60,527 nucleotides of DNA from an uncultured Lachnospiraceae bacterium (GTDB lineage: Bacteria > Bacillota > Clostridia > Lachnospirales > Lachnospiraceae): the NCBI GenBank assembly GCA_945949085.1, contig CAMFDJ010000019.1:1-60527 (forward strand), written 5' to 3'. The position numbers and the translations under genes are program-made. Every line of letters starts with the position of its first letter. Position 1 is the first letter of the stretch. Positions 1 to 9,293 of this stretch are shown piece after piece. The notes beneath the pieces were generated by a model. That model ran no database searches, was not told the DNA's origin, and saw only the letters and a list, made by a program, of their open reading frames with translations.

Positions 1-183
1 TACCTATAAGATACGCTGACTCTCATTTCTTATAGGTATTCTTGATGCCTGTTGTCCTGCGATTACCTATAAATTAGGCTGTTCTGCATCTTTTATGGGT
101 ATCCCGGCGTGTGAAGATACCTATAAGATACGCTGACTCTCATTTCTTATAGGTATTCTTGATGCCTGTTGTATTGCGATTAC
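1..183. repeat. Repeated hairpin units, 117-nt period
   Basis: Bases 1-55 recur exactly at 118-172, and the match continues with two differences to 66/183. Each copy is an inverted repeat: an 11-base arm at 1-11 pairs with 28-38 (tacctataaga / tcttataggta). A third, imperfect unit lies between them (64-73 with 91-101), and a degraded half-unit follows at 180-190. This is seen directly. Whether it is a mobile small repeat or part of a transcript from the left neighbour cannot be told. No gene is visible in 1-508. Confidence 0.75.
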
Positions 184-247
184 TTATGAACTATTCCTGC
201 GACATACAAGAAAGAAAGTTGAAATTGCATATAGTTATAATAAACAG

Positions 248-342
248 AATTAGAAAGCAGATATATAAAACACAACGACGCAAATTAGAAAACAGATACA
301 CGAAACACAACGACGCAAATTAGAAAGCAGATATATAAAACA
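248..342. repeat. 35-nt tandem repeat in A-rich leader
   Basis: Three units start at 248, 283 and 318 (aattagaaarcagata...), with a few substitutions; the third is truncated at about 342. The array sits in an extremely A-rich, sense-strand purine-rich stretch (about 240-500) that leads into the gene at 509. There are no spacers between units, so it is not a CRISPR array. The minus-strand reading frames here are only the F/C-rich mirror of low-complexity sequence. Confidence 0.7.
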
Positions 343-508
343 AGGCATAGTACAACGTGACATAGCATAGCAAAACACGACGTGACATGACATAAAAGAA
401 AAACCAAAAGAAGAACAGAAAAAAGCAAAAAAACAAATAAAAAAACAGAAAGAAAAAGAAAACAGAAAGAAATAAAAAGGGATATAAAAAAGGAGCAGAA
501 AACAAGAT

Positions 509-1612
509 ATGAAAAAGAAAGTGCTCGGAGTTGCCTCCACCAGCTATCATTTAATGGTGTTTTTGTTTATCAAGGATGCATTTCTGCAGGATGCGCAGGT
601 AGATCTGGTCGTAACAGACAAATCTCCTTACCTTAGGGAGATTTTTGAATCCGGGAGACTTTTGCGCTATTTTCATCAAGTCTTTTTCGCAGATGCTCGC
701 CGCATCAAAAATCCTTACAAATCAGCCATTGTGACGCTCGCAGAAAGCTTTGTCTATAATCCGACCACAAAGGCGATGCTTGAGCCCGGCAGCTACTGCG
801 ACCTTGCCGCCTACGATGATCTCTATTTTGCTTCTCCCGGCGTTCCGGATGAAATCGTGAAAGAGCTGATCAAGACACTGATCAAGAAAAACAGAAAGCT
901 TGCAATGCACCGTTTTGAAGATGGCTTTGCCAGCTATACCAAGCCGCCCGTGTGTGCCATTTCAACGCCGCTCGGACAAAAGCTCTACAAAACGTTTTTC
1001 GGTTATGATGTGACAAAACAGGAAAAACAGCTGTTTTTATTTGAGCCAGCACTTGCAGAGGACAATGTTGCCGATACGCCGGCAACAGGCTTTACGCTTT
1101 TGCAGATTCCAAAGACCAAGGCGCGCATTCGTCTTGTCACAGAGCAGATCAAGGATATTCTGCAATTTAAAAGTCAGTCCTTTTCCGAGAAATATATGTT
1201 CCTCGGGCAGGGCACAGCCAACGGCATGCAAAATCCCGTCACCTACCGCAGTCTCATCACAGAGATTGCAAGTGTCGTCGGTCATGACAATTTTGTAGTT
1301 AAGCCGCATCCGCGCGGAGAACACGATGTGTTTGACACCTCCATAAAACTCTACCGGGATACCTGTCCGTTTGAACTTGCAGTGGCTGACGGTATCATGG
1401 AAGACAAGGTGCTCATCTCCTATTATTCTACCGCCTGTGTATCCGGAAAGCTTCTGTTTGACAGCAAATGCAAAATTATCTTCGTCTATCCGCTTGCAGG
1501 TGACTCATTTAATGAAAAATGTGACTATGAGGCTTATTTTTCCAAGCTCTGCGACCTGTATGATAACGTATATGTGGCGCGCACGAGAGAAGAGCTTTTT
1601 TCGCTCTTGTAG
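509..1612 (+). CDS. Sialyltransferase-like glycosyltransferase (GT52/polysialyltransferase type)
   Basis: A cytosolic protein of 367 aa without a signal peptide. It shows the three short motifs known from bacterial sialyl/polysialyltransferases in the expected order: an acidic-acidic-Gly motif (EDG, residues 137-139), an HP motif inside KPHPR (265-269), and a Ser-Thr pair (307-308) in YYSTAC. The family transfers sialic acid or a related nonulosonate from a CMP donor. No CMP-sialate synthesis genes are in the window, so the true sugar is unknown. It is a single gene facing the rest of the locus, with a purine-rich leader and an AGGAG set unusually far (13 nt) from the ATG. A shared terminator follows. 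Confidence 0.65.
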   Translation: MKKKVLGVASTSYHLMVFLFIKDAFLQDAQVDLVVTDKSPYLREIFESGRLLRYFHQVFFADARRIKNPYKSAIVTLAESFVYNPTTKAMLEPGSYCDLAAYDDLYFASPGVPDEIVKELIKTLIKKNRKLAMHRFEDGFASYTKPPVCAISTPLGQKLYKTFFGYDVTKQEKQLFLFEPALAEDNVADTPATGFTLLQIPKTKARIRLVTEQIKDILQFKSQSFSEKYMFLGQGTANGMQNPVTYRSLITEIASVVGHDNFVVKPHPRGEHDVFDTSIKLYRDTCPFELAVADGIMEDKVLISYYSTACVSGKLLFDSKCKIIFVYPLAGDSFNEKCDYEAYFSKLCDLYDNVYVARTREELFSLL

Positions 1613-1676
1613 CCTTCGGTCTATTCCTTTTGGCATTTCTTACATTCGTATTTACGTTTTGTAGGTAGCTATACAT

Positions 1677-1723
1677 AGAAAAACCACCCCTAAACTTTGA
1701 CCGAGCAATGGGGTGGTTTTTCT
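1677..1723. terminator. Bidirectional intrinsic terminator
   Basis: A perfect 14-bp inverted repeat (1677-1690 with 1710-1723, agaaaaaccacccc arm) has a T-run on either strand. It lies between two convergent genes (ends at 1612 and 1880), so it can stop both transcripts. A second, weaker imperfect hairpin follows at about 1739-1760. Confidence 0.8.
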
Positions 1724-1879
1724 ATCCTTATCAGGTCAACCCACCTTGTGGGCGGTTGTTCCTCTTTGTATTAAATATAGCAGTTTACAGCATATCTTGC
1801 AAGAACAAATCTGCCTTTTTCTCTGTTTTTATTTCCCGTTTGGTTTTCTCTGTTTTCTCCTCTGTTTTCCATCCGTTTC

Positions 1880-4057
1880 CTACTCACATGGCACAAGCAG
1901 CGCATCGGGTGCTTTCTCAGAATCGGAGACAAAAACGCATTCATAGGTCTTACCGAAATAGTCGAGCTTCTGCCCGATCTCAAGCAATCCGCGCTCCACC
2001 CAGAGAATACAATCCGGCACATCCATTGTTTTTGCCGGTCCCTTTGCGTTCCTGCCGTCTATATTGGTACCCTTGAGCGTAGTCTGCACCGCCACCATGC
2101 GGCTGTCATCCACAAGGATATGACGCAGCGTCGCCTCCGGATAGCTGTCATGAAACATTTTCCACAGTGGGTAGTCGTATCCGTCTCCCGATATCACCAC
2201 TGCGACATCCTTTGCGCCGATGCGGCGTGCCTCCTCCATCAGCTGCTCATAGGCTTTGCTTCTGTCATTGTGTACGAAATAATGTGCAGTTCTGTCTTTG
2301 CAGCCGTCTGCCAGATATGACTTTGCCTCCTGCATGTTATACGAAAGCGGCGAAAGGCACAAAAGCAGACTCAAAAGTGCAAGCGGCAGGAGCACCATTT
2401 CTTTTTTCTGCAATCTCTCGCAAAACACGTCCAGCATATGTGCAGAGGCAATGACAGTGACGGTAAGCGCCGGATACATGAGTCTCGAGCCCCATGGCTG
2501 CCAGCGAAGCAGCGCCATAATGAAGCCAAAGCCGAGCCATGCACTGACGACAAATCCAATGCTGATCTTCCGACCTAAAAATGGATGTGCATTTGTTTTT
2601 TGTTTCCGGGATTTTCCCACTTTCCCCGTTTTTCCCGACTTTCTCAGGATTTCAGCATGCAAAAGGCGAACAATCGCAATGACCAGCATCACACCTGCCG
2701 CCAGTGCCAGATAGCTGACAAAGGCCGATGATGTTCTGTCATGGCTGTACATATCATCGCCCGTATTTAAATAGGTGATGAAGTCAAAGCCATGGTAGGA
2801 AATAGCGATGTTATTGACCTCCACATGCAAAAGTGCTCCCACCCGGATCGCAATGCGATAGACAAAGCCATTGAGCCAGGTCCACAGGTGCTGCGTGATC
2901 AGCAGCGAGTAGTTTTTCAGGATATTCACGATAATGTAGCTGACATTTTTCGTTGCCACCATGATATTGCCACTGGTCGTCTCCGCGATCAGACTGCCAC
3001 ACGCCTGATAGGTACGGATCAATGTTTCCGAAACAGTCACAAGCATCGCAGCACCGGCCAACATACCTGCCTGCAGGAGTGATGACAATCTGTCCTTTCG
3101 TCTTATGCACACCACCAAAAGCCACGGCATGAACATGATCATGGAAGCGCAGACACTTACCTTCATGAGAAAGGCAAAGCCCACACACATGCCGATGCGG
3201 ATGCATTTTTCTGCAAAAACGGCATTGGTGTTTTTTTCACTTCTTCCAAGCGGCAGCAGATTTTCCGCCAGTCTGTCTTTTTGGATAAACCAGAGCAGCT
3301 CATACAGAAACAGCAGAAAGAAAAGTCCTGCCGAAAGGTCATTCTGCGTCGTGACAGCCTGCGTGATCGTCAGCGGCATCGTCAGATAGGCAAAGGAAGC
3401 AAATACGGCAAAGATGCGCTTTGTCCCGATCATTTCCGCAATTTTAAAAATATAATAAGCTGCCAGCAGCATGAAGAGAAACTGCTGCAGATTCAACAGG
3501 ACGTCGCTTCCTGTCAGCAGCATGACCGGCAGCAGGTTGTATTCTGCCAGAACCGGTGAAAAAAGCTGTCTGTCAATATTGGTTACATAGTAATTCACGT
3601 TGCCGTGATCGATCCAGTAACCGATACGCGACAGATGATAGGTCATGGAATCATAGTTGTAGGGCACGGTAAACAGTGCACCGACAAGCAGCACCAGGAC
3701 GAGCAAGGCGCCTGCCAAAAACATGAATCGCTCCAAAAGCGAACACTTTTTCATGTATCGTGGCAGTTTTCCGCATGCCGCTCTTACACTTTTTACCGGA
3801 AATGTCAGATAGGTTTTTCCGTATTGCGAAAGACCGATTGCGACAGTGATCCCCAGGATCAGGAGCCAAAACAAGAATACGCACCCCCTGCTTAGATGAC
3901 TTCCTATACTGAGTAGATTGGCCATGAGCACGATCAGTGCCTCATAGAGCAGAATCGTACGCGTCAGGTTCTCCGCAAACTCTTTTTTTCTGCACTGCAT
4001 CAGTGCAAATAGCATAATACATGTGATTGGTAATACTAAAACAGATAGTGCTTCCAT
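1880..4057 (-). CDS. Large multi-pass membrane protein, GT-C-type glycosyltransferase
   Basis: A 725-aa protein with about a dozen hydrophobic segments and a C-terminal soluble portion of about 120 residues. An acidic residue (D136) sits in the first large external loop (NYDSMTYHLSR), as in GT-C enzymes that use polyprenyl-phosphate sugars on the outer face of the membrane; a further aromatic/charged loop follows (NIDRQLFSPVLAEYN). The family name is not certain; PMT/GT39-like is the closest. AAAGGA precedes the ATG. Its upstream spacer (4058-4262) is divergent with the next gene and carries a sense-strand purine-rich leader. Donor and acceptor cannot be read from sequence. Confidence 0.7.
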   Translation of the reverse strand: MEALSVLVLPITCIMLFALMQCRKKEFAENLTRTILLYEALIVLMANLLSIGSHLSRGCVFLFWLLILGITVAIGLSQYGKTYLTFPVKSVRAACGKLPRYMKKCSLLERFMFLAGALLVLVLLVGALFTVPYNYDSMTYHLSRIGYWIDHGNVNYYVTNIDRQLFSPVLAEYNLLPVMLLTGSDVLLNLQQFLFMLLAAYYIFKIAEMIGTKRIFAVFASFAYLTMPLTITQAVTTQNDLSAGLFFLLFLYELLWFIQKDRLAENLLPLGRSEKNTNAVFAEKCIRIGMCVGFAFLMKVSVCASMIMFMPWLLVVCIRRKDRLSSLLQAGMLAGAAMLVTVSETLIRTYQACGSLIAETTSGNIMVATKNVSYIIVNILKNYSLLITQHLWTWLNGFVYRIAIRVGALLHVEVNNIAISYHGFDFITYLNTGDDMYSHDRTSSAFVSYLALAAGVMLVIAIVRLLHAEILRKSGKTGKVGKSRKQKTNAHPFLGRKISIGFVVSAWLGFGFIMALLRWQPWGSRLMYPALTVTVIASAHMLDVFCERLQKKEMVLLPLALLSLLLCLSPLSYNMQEAKSYLADGCKDRTAHYFVHNDRSKAYEQLMEEARRIGAKDVAVVISGDGYDYPLWKMFHDSYPEATLRHILVDDSRMVAVQTTLKGTNIDGRNAKGPAKTMDVPDCILWVERGLLEIGQKLDYFGKTYECVFVSDSEKAPDALLVPCE

Positions 4058-4187
4058 CTTCTATCCTTTCCTGTCTTCACTCTGTAATTGTTCTTTTCTG
4101 TTTTCTTTTCTGTTTTTCAGTTTCCCTTTTTCCTGCCTAATCGGTTCGGATTTTGTATCCGGCATTAACCCGGCAATATCCCTGCAG

Positions 4188-4217
4188 TTGAAAACGCTTT
4201 TGTAATAGTGGTATACT
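4188..4217 (+). promoter_or_regulatory. Sigma-A promoter for the gene at 4263
   Basis: A TTGAAA -35 (4188-4193) and TATACT -10 (4212-4217) are separated by 18 nt. They lie 46 nt before the start codon, which also has a good AAGGAG site 5 nt upstream. Confidence 0.65.
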
Positions 4218-4262
4218 ATATGCATCCGGTGCCGATCACAGCGCCTAAGTGAAGGAGTTTTT

Positions 4263-5885
4263 ATGACAAAGCAAAGAAAAGAACAGCTGATTCTCTGTGT
4301 CCTTGCCATCCTGTTATGGGGGATCACCTTTTACACCGATACAAAACTATTTACAAATGACCCTCTGAATATGAATTGTCTGCCGATCGATACCGGCATG
4401 GTCACACTCATGCATATTCTGACAAAGCTTGGTGTGCTCGCGCTGCTTTCCGGCGGTCTTTTTTTCCTGCGCCATCTGATGCGCCGGCCACAGTCTCTTG
4501 CCGTCTTTGCCGGTCTGCTCCTGATTTATGTCGCCGGACTTCTGATTACCTATCCGGGCTACTATATGAGCGATGATCCGATCATCTTTGCCTATGCGAC
4601 CAGATATTATCCCGTCTACTGGCATAATTATCTGACCTCGCTGTTTTATATGATCGGCATGTCCCTGTTTCCCGCCTCATGCGGGCCGGTGCTTCTGTCC
4701 GACCTTCTGTATGCCGCAGTCTATACCTATCTTTTTGAGAAGACAAAAAAATGTTACGCTTCCAAATGGAGCTATCTGATTCTGCTTACCGGCATTTTGC
4801 CCTTTACGCTTTTAGGCGCACTGATGTGCTTCAGACCGGCCGTATACAGTTCCTTCTTTCTCTTCTATTTTGTATATCTGTTTTTTGAGTGGAAGGAAAA
4901 AGCAAGGCTGACGCCACCAAAATTCGTTTTTCTCTCTCTGCTGACCGCCGTCTTATCCCTCTGGCGCAGTGAGAGTATCGTCCTGCTGCCCCTTGGCGGT
5001 ATTCTGATAGGACTTACCTATGCAAATACAGAAAGCGAAGGTGAAAAAAAACACACGCCTTTCAGAAAAACGCTCAAAAAATATATTCTCTTTGTACTGG
5101 CTTCCTGCGTACTTTTCACCGTCATTAAGCTTCCGCAAGCTCACGGTGAGAAGACCTACTACGGCAGTGATTATCTGATCATTTCCACGACCAGACCACT
5201 CTCTGTCATCGTGCATCGCGACCAGACGTATCCCGGTGCCGAAGAAGATCTTGCCAATATCAGCGCTGTGACCGACTTTGGCTATCTGCACAACGACTCA
5301 CTTTCCTGCAGTGCATACAACCGGTACAACTCCGACCACAACGAGGGCCGCTATACACAGACCGGCGCAGATGCCGCTTTGCAGAAGGCTTATCTGAAAA
5401 GTGCCATGCGATTGATTCTCCACAATCTGGATCTGTTTTTTGGAGAACGACTGCAGCTTTTCTGTGTCACGAACGGCATTTTTGACTACAATCAGGATAT
5501 GGTGCTGCAACTAAAACCCGTTGTGACCACCAATTTTCATCTGTATGACCACGACCGCTCTTACGGTTTTGAAATGCTTGATGCCTACAAGCGCCTTCCG
5601 GTCAGCAGTCACGAAGGATATGCCCTGTCGCTCTTTCGGTATGGCGGGGAAAGCTATATCCCGATGCTGCTTTTGCTTGCGGGACTTCTCATCTATGCGC
5701 TTTGTCACCGGCAATGGTTTTTGTTTTTCTGCTTCGGCACTTTATTTGCAAGAGAGGCTGTGATCTTTCTGACCGCTCCCGCTTCGTTTATTCAATATTC
5801 GTATCCGATGATGTATGTGACTGCCGCCTTCTTTGTGCTGCTGCTGATTGAGGCGCTCTGCGCTTCCCGAACAAAAGGAAGGTAA
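4263..5885 (+). CDS. Multi-pass membrane protein, possibly DUF6020-like
   Basis: A 540-aa protein with roughly 12 predicted membrane spans. A long extracytoplasmic segment (about residues 290-430, from the HGEKTYYGSDY region through YNQDMVLQ) lies before the last spans. The motif YPGYYMSDD near residue 100 resembles uncharacterised Firmicutes membrane proteins (DUF6020 type) that sit in polysaccharide loci and have a GT-C-like layout. The function is not established. It is the only other plus-strand gene in the first 20 kb besides the 509 gene, and it has its own promoter. Its 3' end runs 98 bp into the tail of the convergent acyltransferase gene. Confidence 0.65.
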   Translation: MTKQRKEQLILCVLAILLWGITFYTDTKLFTNDPLNMNCLPIDTGMVTLMHILTKLGVLALLSGGLFFLRHLMRRPQSLAVFAGLLLIYVAGLLITYPGYYMSDDPIIFAYATRYYPVYWHNYLTSLFYMIGMSLFPASCGPVLLSDLLYAAVYTYLFEKTKKCYASKWSYLILLTGILPFTLLGALMCFRPAVYSSFFLFYFVYLFFEWKEKARLTPPKFVFLSLLTAVLSLWRSESIVLLPLGGILIGLTYANTESEGEKKHTPFRKTLKKYILFVLASCVLFTVIKLPQAHGEKTYYGSDYLIISTTRPLSVIVHRDQTYPGAEEDLANISAVTDFGYLHNDSLSCSAYNRYNSDHNEGRYTQTGADAALQKAYLKSAMRLILHNLDLFFGERLQLFCVTNGIFDYNQDMVLQLKPVVTTNFHLYDHDRSYGFEMLDAYKRLPVSSHEGYALSLFRYGGESYIPMLLLLAGLLIYALCHRQWFLFFCFGTLFAREAVIFLTAPASFIQYSYPMMYVTAAFFVLLLIEALCASRTKGR

Positions 5886-6939
5886 GCAGGCGTGATTTTT
5901 GAATCAGCCAGATGCCAAGCGCCGTGCATCCGCTCATGACAAAAAAGACACATATCGTATAGAAAATCCCCCTTGCCGAGTAGAGGGACGGCTTTCCTTC
6001 GCCAAATAGAGCAAACGGCAGAAGTCTGGCAAAGCGGAAATGCAGCACATAGATTTCCAGCGTATAGATACCGAGAAATGAGAAAACGCGAAGCTCTCTC
6101 TTTTTTGCCAGTCGATACATGCCAAAATAGCAGACAAATGTGCCCAGAAGAGAAGCCATCATCTGCAAAAGAAGTTCTCCTGCGCCGTCCGGCGCCTTCG
6201 CCAGATCATACCGAATCACAAGAAAAAGAAATGAAATCGCCGAAATCCCCCACAAAGTCCATAGCAGGCTGTCGCAGAGCTTTCTTTTCTCTAAGGGCAG
6301 ATTGCCCATAAGCTCCTGTCCGTATCCATAGAGCAGATATCCCACCACATAGTAGGGCATATATTGCAACGTCAGGGACGGGGAGAGAAACAGGAAACCG
6401 CTTCTGCCCTGCACAAAGAACAGCACATAAAAGCAGCCTGTGATAATCAGGAGCAACAAGGCACGTTTCCCACCGCCTTCCATGCTGCCATCCCCATCAC
6501 ATTTCGTTACCAGCCTGTCGGCAAGCATCTGCGATAAGGACACGACAAGCATGATCACAAACAGTGTCATCAGAAACCACAGTCCTTTGTCTGTCTGCAT
6601 CAACAATTCATACAATTCCCTGCCAAACAGCGCAAGGCTGATCGTGCCATCTGCTATGTGCGTCACCAGAAATACAACAACAAACCAGGAAAAAAAGGGC
6701 ACCAGATAGGAAACTGCCCTCTTTCGTATCACTCGAAAGTCCGTCTTCTTTCCGCGCGAAAGAGCCATCCCGGAAAGCACACCACTGACTGTCATAAACA
6801 GCGGCATCTGAACGGACTTGATCACATCATATAGATAGGGGTCACTGCTCTGCAAGCCATTTAAGACAATGCAATGCCCAATCATCACAAGAAGGATTGC
6901 AAAGCCCCTGACCGCATCGATTGCTTTATCTCTCTGCAT
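5788..6939 (-). CDS. Acyltransferase-3 family membrane protein (OafA/YrhL-like)
   Basis: A 383-aa, about ten-span protein starting with the family signature: a short cytosolic N-terminus, D-x-x-R-G, then GH in the first span (VRGFAILLVMIGH, around residues 9-21). These enzymes move acetyl or other acyl groups across the membrane onto surface polysaccharide sugars. The start follows a strong AGGAGAGG site inside the end of the upstream acyltransferase gene (14-bp overlap), so the two are translationally coupled. The basic hydrophilic tail is encoded antisense to the 3' end of the gene at 4263. Confidence 0.88.
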   Translation of the reverse strand: MQRDKAIDAVRGFAILLVMIGHCIVLNGLQSSDPYLYDVIKSVQMPLFMTVSGVLSGMALSRGKKTDFRVIRKRAVSYLVPFFSWFVVVFLVTHIADGTISLALFGRELYELLMQTDKGLWFLMTLFVIMLVVSLSQMLADRLVTKCDGDGSMEGGGKRALLLLIITGCFYVLFFVQGRSGFLFLSPSLTLQYMPYYVVGYLLYGYGQELMGNLPLEKRKLCDSLLWTLWGISAISFLFLVIRYDLAKAPDGAGELLLQMMASLLGTFVCYFGMYRLAKKRELRVFSFLGIYTLEIYVLHFRFARLLPFALFGEGKPSLYSARGIFYTICVFFVMSGCTALGIWLIQKSRLLTFLLFGKRRAPQSAAAQRRRQSHTSSDTNIE

Positions 6940-7978
6940 GTCTGCCTCTCCTTTCCTTCCGCGCTGCCATCATGGCATCCTTTCCCACTCCGATACCTGC
7001 AAGCAGTGCCATGGCAAGTACCACCCGCACAAAAAGAGGAATGCCCGGAATGAGCGTTTTCAAAATTTCCAATACCAGCATATGATAGCAGAGAAGAAAC
7101 AGAGTCTGTCTTCCTGCCATTCCAAGAACAGCCGGTATGTATTTTTTCCCCTTCCAAAGCAGATACATCATAAGAAGTGATGAGGAAGCGGCATTTACCA
7201 GTGCAAGCATGACACTTCTGCCGTAATCCCCAATCGAAAGATTGGCACTGCCGTTATACAGACCTGACAGTGCAAGCAGAATAATACAGGCCGGAAGAAT
7301 CCATTTATGCGCGTCTGCCCATCCCAGCAGATCATGTTTTCTGACAGCAATTCCGGTCAGATAGAGCAGAAAAAAGAAAGCGACCGCATCCAGACTCCAT
7401 GGCAAAAGAAGCGGCGTCAGATAGTGATAGCACACCGCAAAGCACAACAAGATCATTGCCAGAAGCCAAATCTTTTTTTCATCCCGCGCCAAAAATCTTG
7501 CCGCCGCTTCATAGAGAAGTATGGTCAGAAAAAGAGCCGGCAAAAACCATGTCGGTGCGTTCAGAATTGTCATCAGCGGATACGTTTCCTGCGCAGCCGG
7601 ATGCAGAAGCGTTTCCTGTGCAAAGGAAAAGATCCGGTTTCTGCCATACAGAATTCCCAAAATGGCAGAAAGTCCCTGCCATGCCGTCTTCATCCTTGTC
7701 AGCAATACATCCTTGATAAAGAAGAAGCCAAGCAAAAACAGATTGGCGGTAAAATAGGGCACAAGAAGGCGCTTTGTTTTTTTTCCAACCGTTTTTTTCA
7801 AGGATTCCTCTTTGCTGTGGCAGGTATACCCGGACAGCACAAAAAAGACCGGCACATAAAACATACCGCCCCAGAAACTGAATCCCGGCACGATGCATCC
7901 GGCATGATTCATCACAACAATCAGCATTGCGATGAGCTTTAAGCTGTCTATCCAGTTTTCTCTTTTGGTTTGCTCCAT
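6926..7978 (-). CDS. Acyltransferase-3 family membrane protein
   Basis: A 350-aa, multi-span paralogue of its neighbours. The N-terminal WIDSLKLIAMLIVVMNHAG carries the conserved acidic residue and His of the family, and FYVPVFFVLSGY is the usual third motif. It is probably a surface-sugar O-acyltransferase with unknown acceptor. It overlaps the downstream acyltransferase by 14 bp. Its ribosome-site region is duplicated just upstream (7971-8050), which creates a decoy start. Confidence 0.87.
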   Translation of the reverse strand: MEQTKRENWIDSLKLIAMLIVVMNHAGCIVPGFSFWGGMFYVPVFFVLSGYTCHSKEESLKKTVGKKTKRLLVPYFTANLFLLGFFFIKDVLLTRMKTAWQGLSAILGILYGRNRIFSFAQETLLHPAAQETYPLMTILNAPTWFLPALFLTILLYEAAARFLARDEKKIWLLAMILLCFAVCYHYLTPLLLPWSLDAVAFFFLLYLTGIAVRKHDLLGWADAHKWILPACIILLALSGLYNGSANLSIGDYGRSVMLALVNAASSSLLMMYLLWKGKKYIPAVLGMAGRQTLFLLCYHMLVLEILKTLIPGIPLFVRVVLAMALLAGIGVGKDAMMAARKERRGRHAER

Positions 7979-8050
7979 GATCTCTTACCTGTTATTATAT
8001 GGATTTATTTTATTCCATGCTCTCTTACCTAATTATTATGTGTATTTATT
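7971..8050 (-). repeat. 40-nt tandem duplication of a ribosome-binding/start region, with a two-codon ORF
   Basis: On the minus strand, bases 8050-8011 and 8010-7971 are near-identical 40-nt units. Each contains aataaat...ataataa..aggtaagaga, then ATGGA. The downstream copy supplies the start of the acyltransferase. The upstream copy reads ATG GAA TAA (8018-8010), a start-stop mini-ORF with the same leader as the real gene. Seen directly; any regulatory role is inference. Confidence 0.7.
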
Positions 8051-8084
8051 TTGCACATGCCCGTATGGGTATCGCATCCACTCT

Positions 8085-9230
8085 TTAGCCGATCAGCCTC
8101 TTCGCCACATCATTAGCAAGCTTCATACCCGGTTTTTCCACAAAACGGTTGATCAGCCACGAAATGCCTACGGTCAGAAGGAAGGATAATACATAATTGC
8201 AAATGGCAATCACATGATAATTCCATTTTTCTGAAAGTGCCAGATAAAACCCGCAGGAAAAGCTGCAAAGCACAAAAAAGTGTACCAGATAGAAACCGTA
8301 GCTATATCGGTTGAGCCAGATAAGCGGTCTGACCGCAAGCATTTTCTTGGGCAATTCCAGGTGCAGCAGCGCAAACAGAACCATGGATGCGCCAATGATA
8401 TAGTAGAGAATGATCTTGGGTGGAAACGGCGCATAAACGGTTCCCTCCAGCCTCTCTCCAATCGGCGGAAACGAACCCAGGAAGAGTCCTATAAAAAGCA
8501 ACAGAGACATGAGCCATTTCTGCTTTGTGAGCTTACTAAGCCACAGCGGCGTCTGATAGGTCAGGTCGCAGACAACTGCCCCGAGAATAAACGGAAGGAA
8601 GTCGTTGCGGATGCACAGAAGCGCTGCCACAAGGTAAGCGATATACCGCGCCGGGCTTTTGCCGAGCAGTGCCAGAATGGCTGCCACAAGAAGCGTGCCG
8701 AAAAATTCATAATAGATAAACCAAAGCGGACCGTTGTACTGATTGGCACCTGTCGCAAAACAGCCCCAGAGCGCCTCCTTTACCGCCGCGAAAAGACTCG
8801 GCGTAAACTGATTGTAATTACCGAAAAATACCGCTGTACCGGCCTTTGCCGCAGCCTCGGCATTTAAGAATAAGCCCATTTTCATGAGTCCGTAGATGGC
8901 AATATTTGCCGTCAGAATCGGGAATACCAGCCGGAAATATTTTTTGACCACACCCGTTTTGAGAGATTTTTCGTCCCCTGTCAGAAAGAAACGATACCCC
9001 ACAAAAAAGCCGCTGATCGTCATAAAAATCCGCACGCCAAACTTACCGCCCATAATGAGATTCAGCGGCGTACTGCCTACAAACTGCTCCAGAAACCGGG
9101 TATGATAATCTGCCGGATTTAAGGAATAAAAACCGCAGTAAAAAGCGTTGATAAAGTGAAAATTAAAGATCATCAGGCAGGCAAGTACCTTCAGACCATC
9201 AATATAATCCAGTTTTTCTACCTGTCGCAT
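8085..9230 (-). CDS. Acyltransferase-3 family membrane protein
   Basis: A 381-aa, about ten-span protein with the family layout (YIDGLKVLACLMIFNFHF near the N-terminus; FGVRIFMTISGFFVGYRF). The frame is open to 9293, but AAGGAG six nt before the ATG at 9230 fixes the start (MRQVEKLDY). It is third in a run of three acyltransferases, which suggests several distinct acylations of the same glycan. The acyl group and acceptor are unknown. Confidence 0.87.
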   Translation of the reverse strand: MRQVEKLDYIDGLKVLACLMIFNFHFINAFYCGFYSLNPADYHTRFLEQFVGSTPLNLIMGGKFGVRIFMTISGFFVGYRFFLTGDEKSLKTGVVKKYFRLVFPILTANIAIYGLMKMGLFLNAEAAAKAGTAVFFGNYNQFTPSLFAAVKEALWGCFATGANQYNGPLWFIYYEFFGTLLVAAILALLGKSPARYIAYLVAALLCIRNDFLPFILGAVVCDLTYQTPLWLSKLTKQKWLMSLLLFIGLFLGSFPPIGERLEGTVYAPFPPKIILYYIIGASMVLFALLHLELPKKMLAVRPLIWLNRYSYGFYLVHFFVLCSFSCGFYLALSEKWNYHVIAICNYVLSFLLTVGISWLINRFVEKPGMKLANDVAKRLIG

Positions 9231-9293
9231 TCTTCTCTCCTTCATGTTCCAATTTTTACTGTAAATACGAATACTGTGCAAAAGAATCTGCAT

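Noticed and set aside
248..342. CRISPR array
   Set aside because: Units are contiguous with no spacers and there are no cas genes.
250..550. Minus-strand frames of 76-96 codons rich in Phe and Cys
   Set aside because: They mirror the low-complexity purine tract upstream of the gene at 509 and have no ribosome site or domain.
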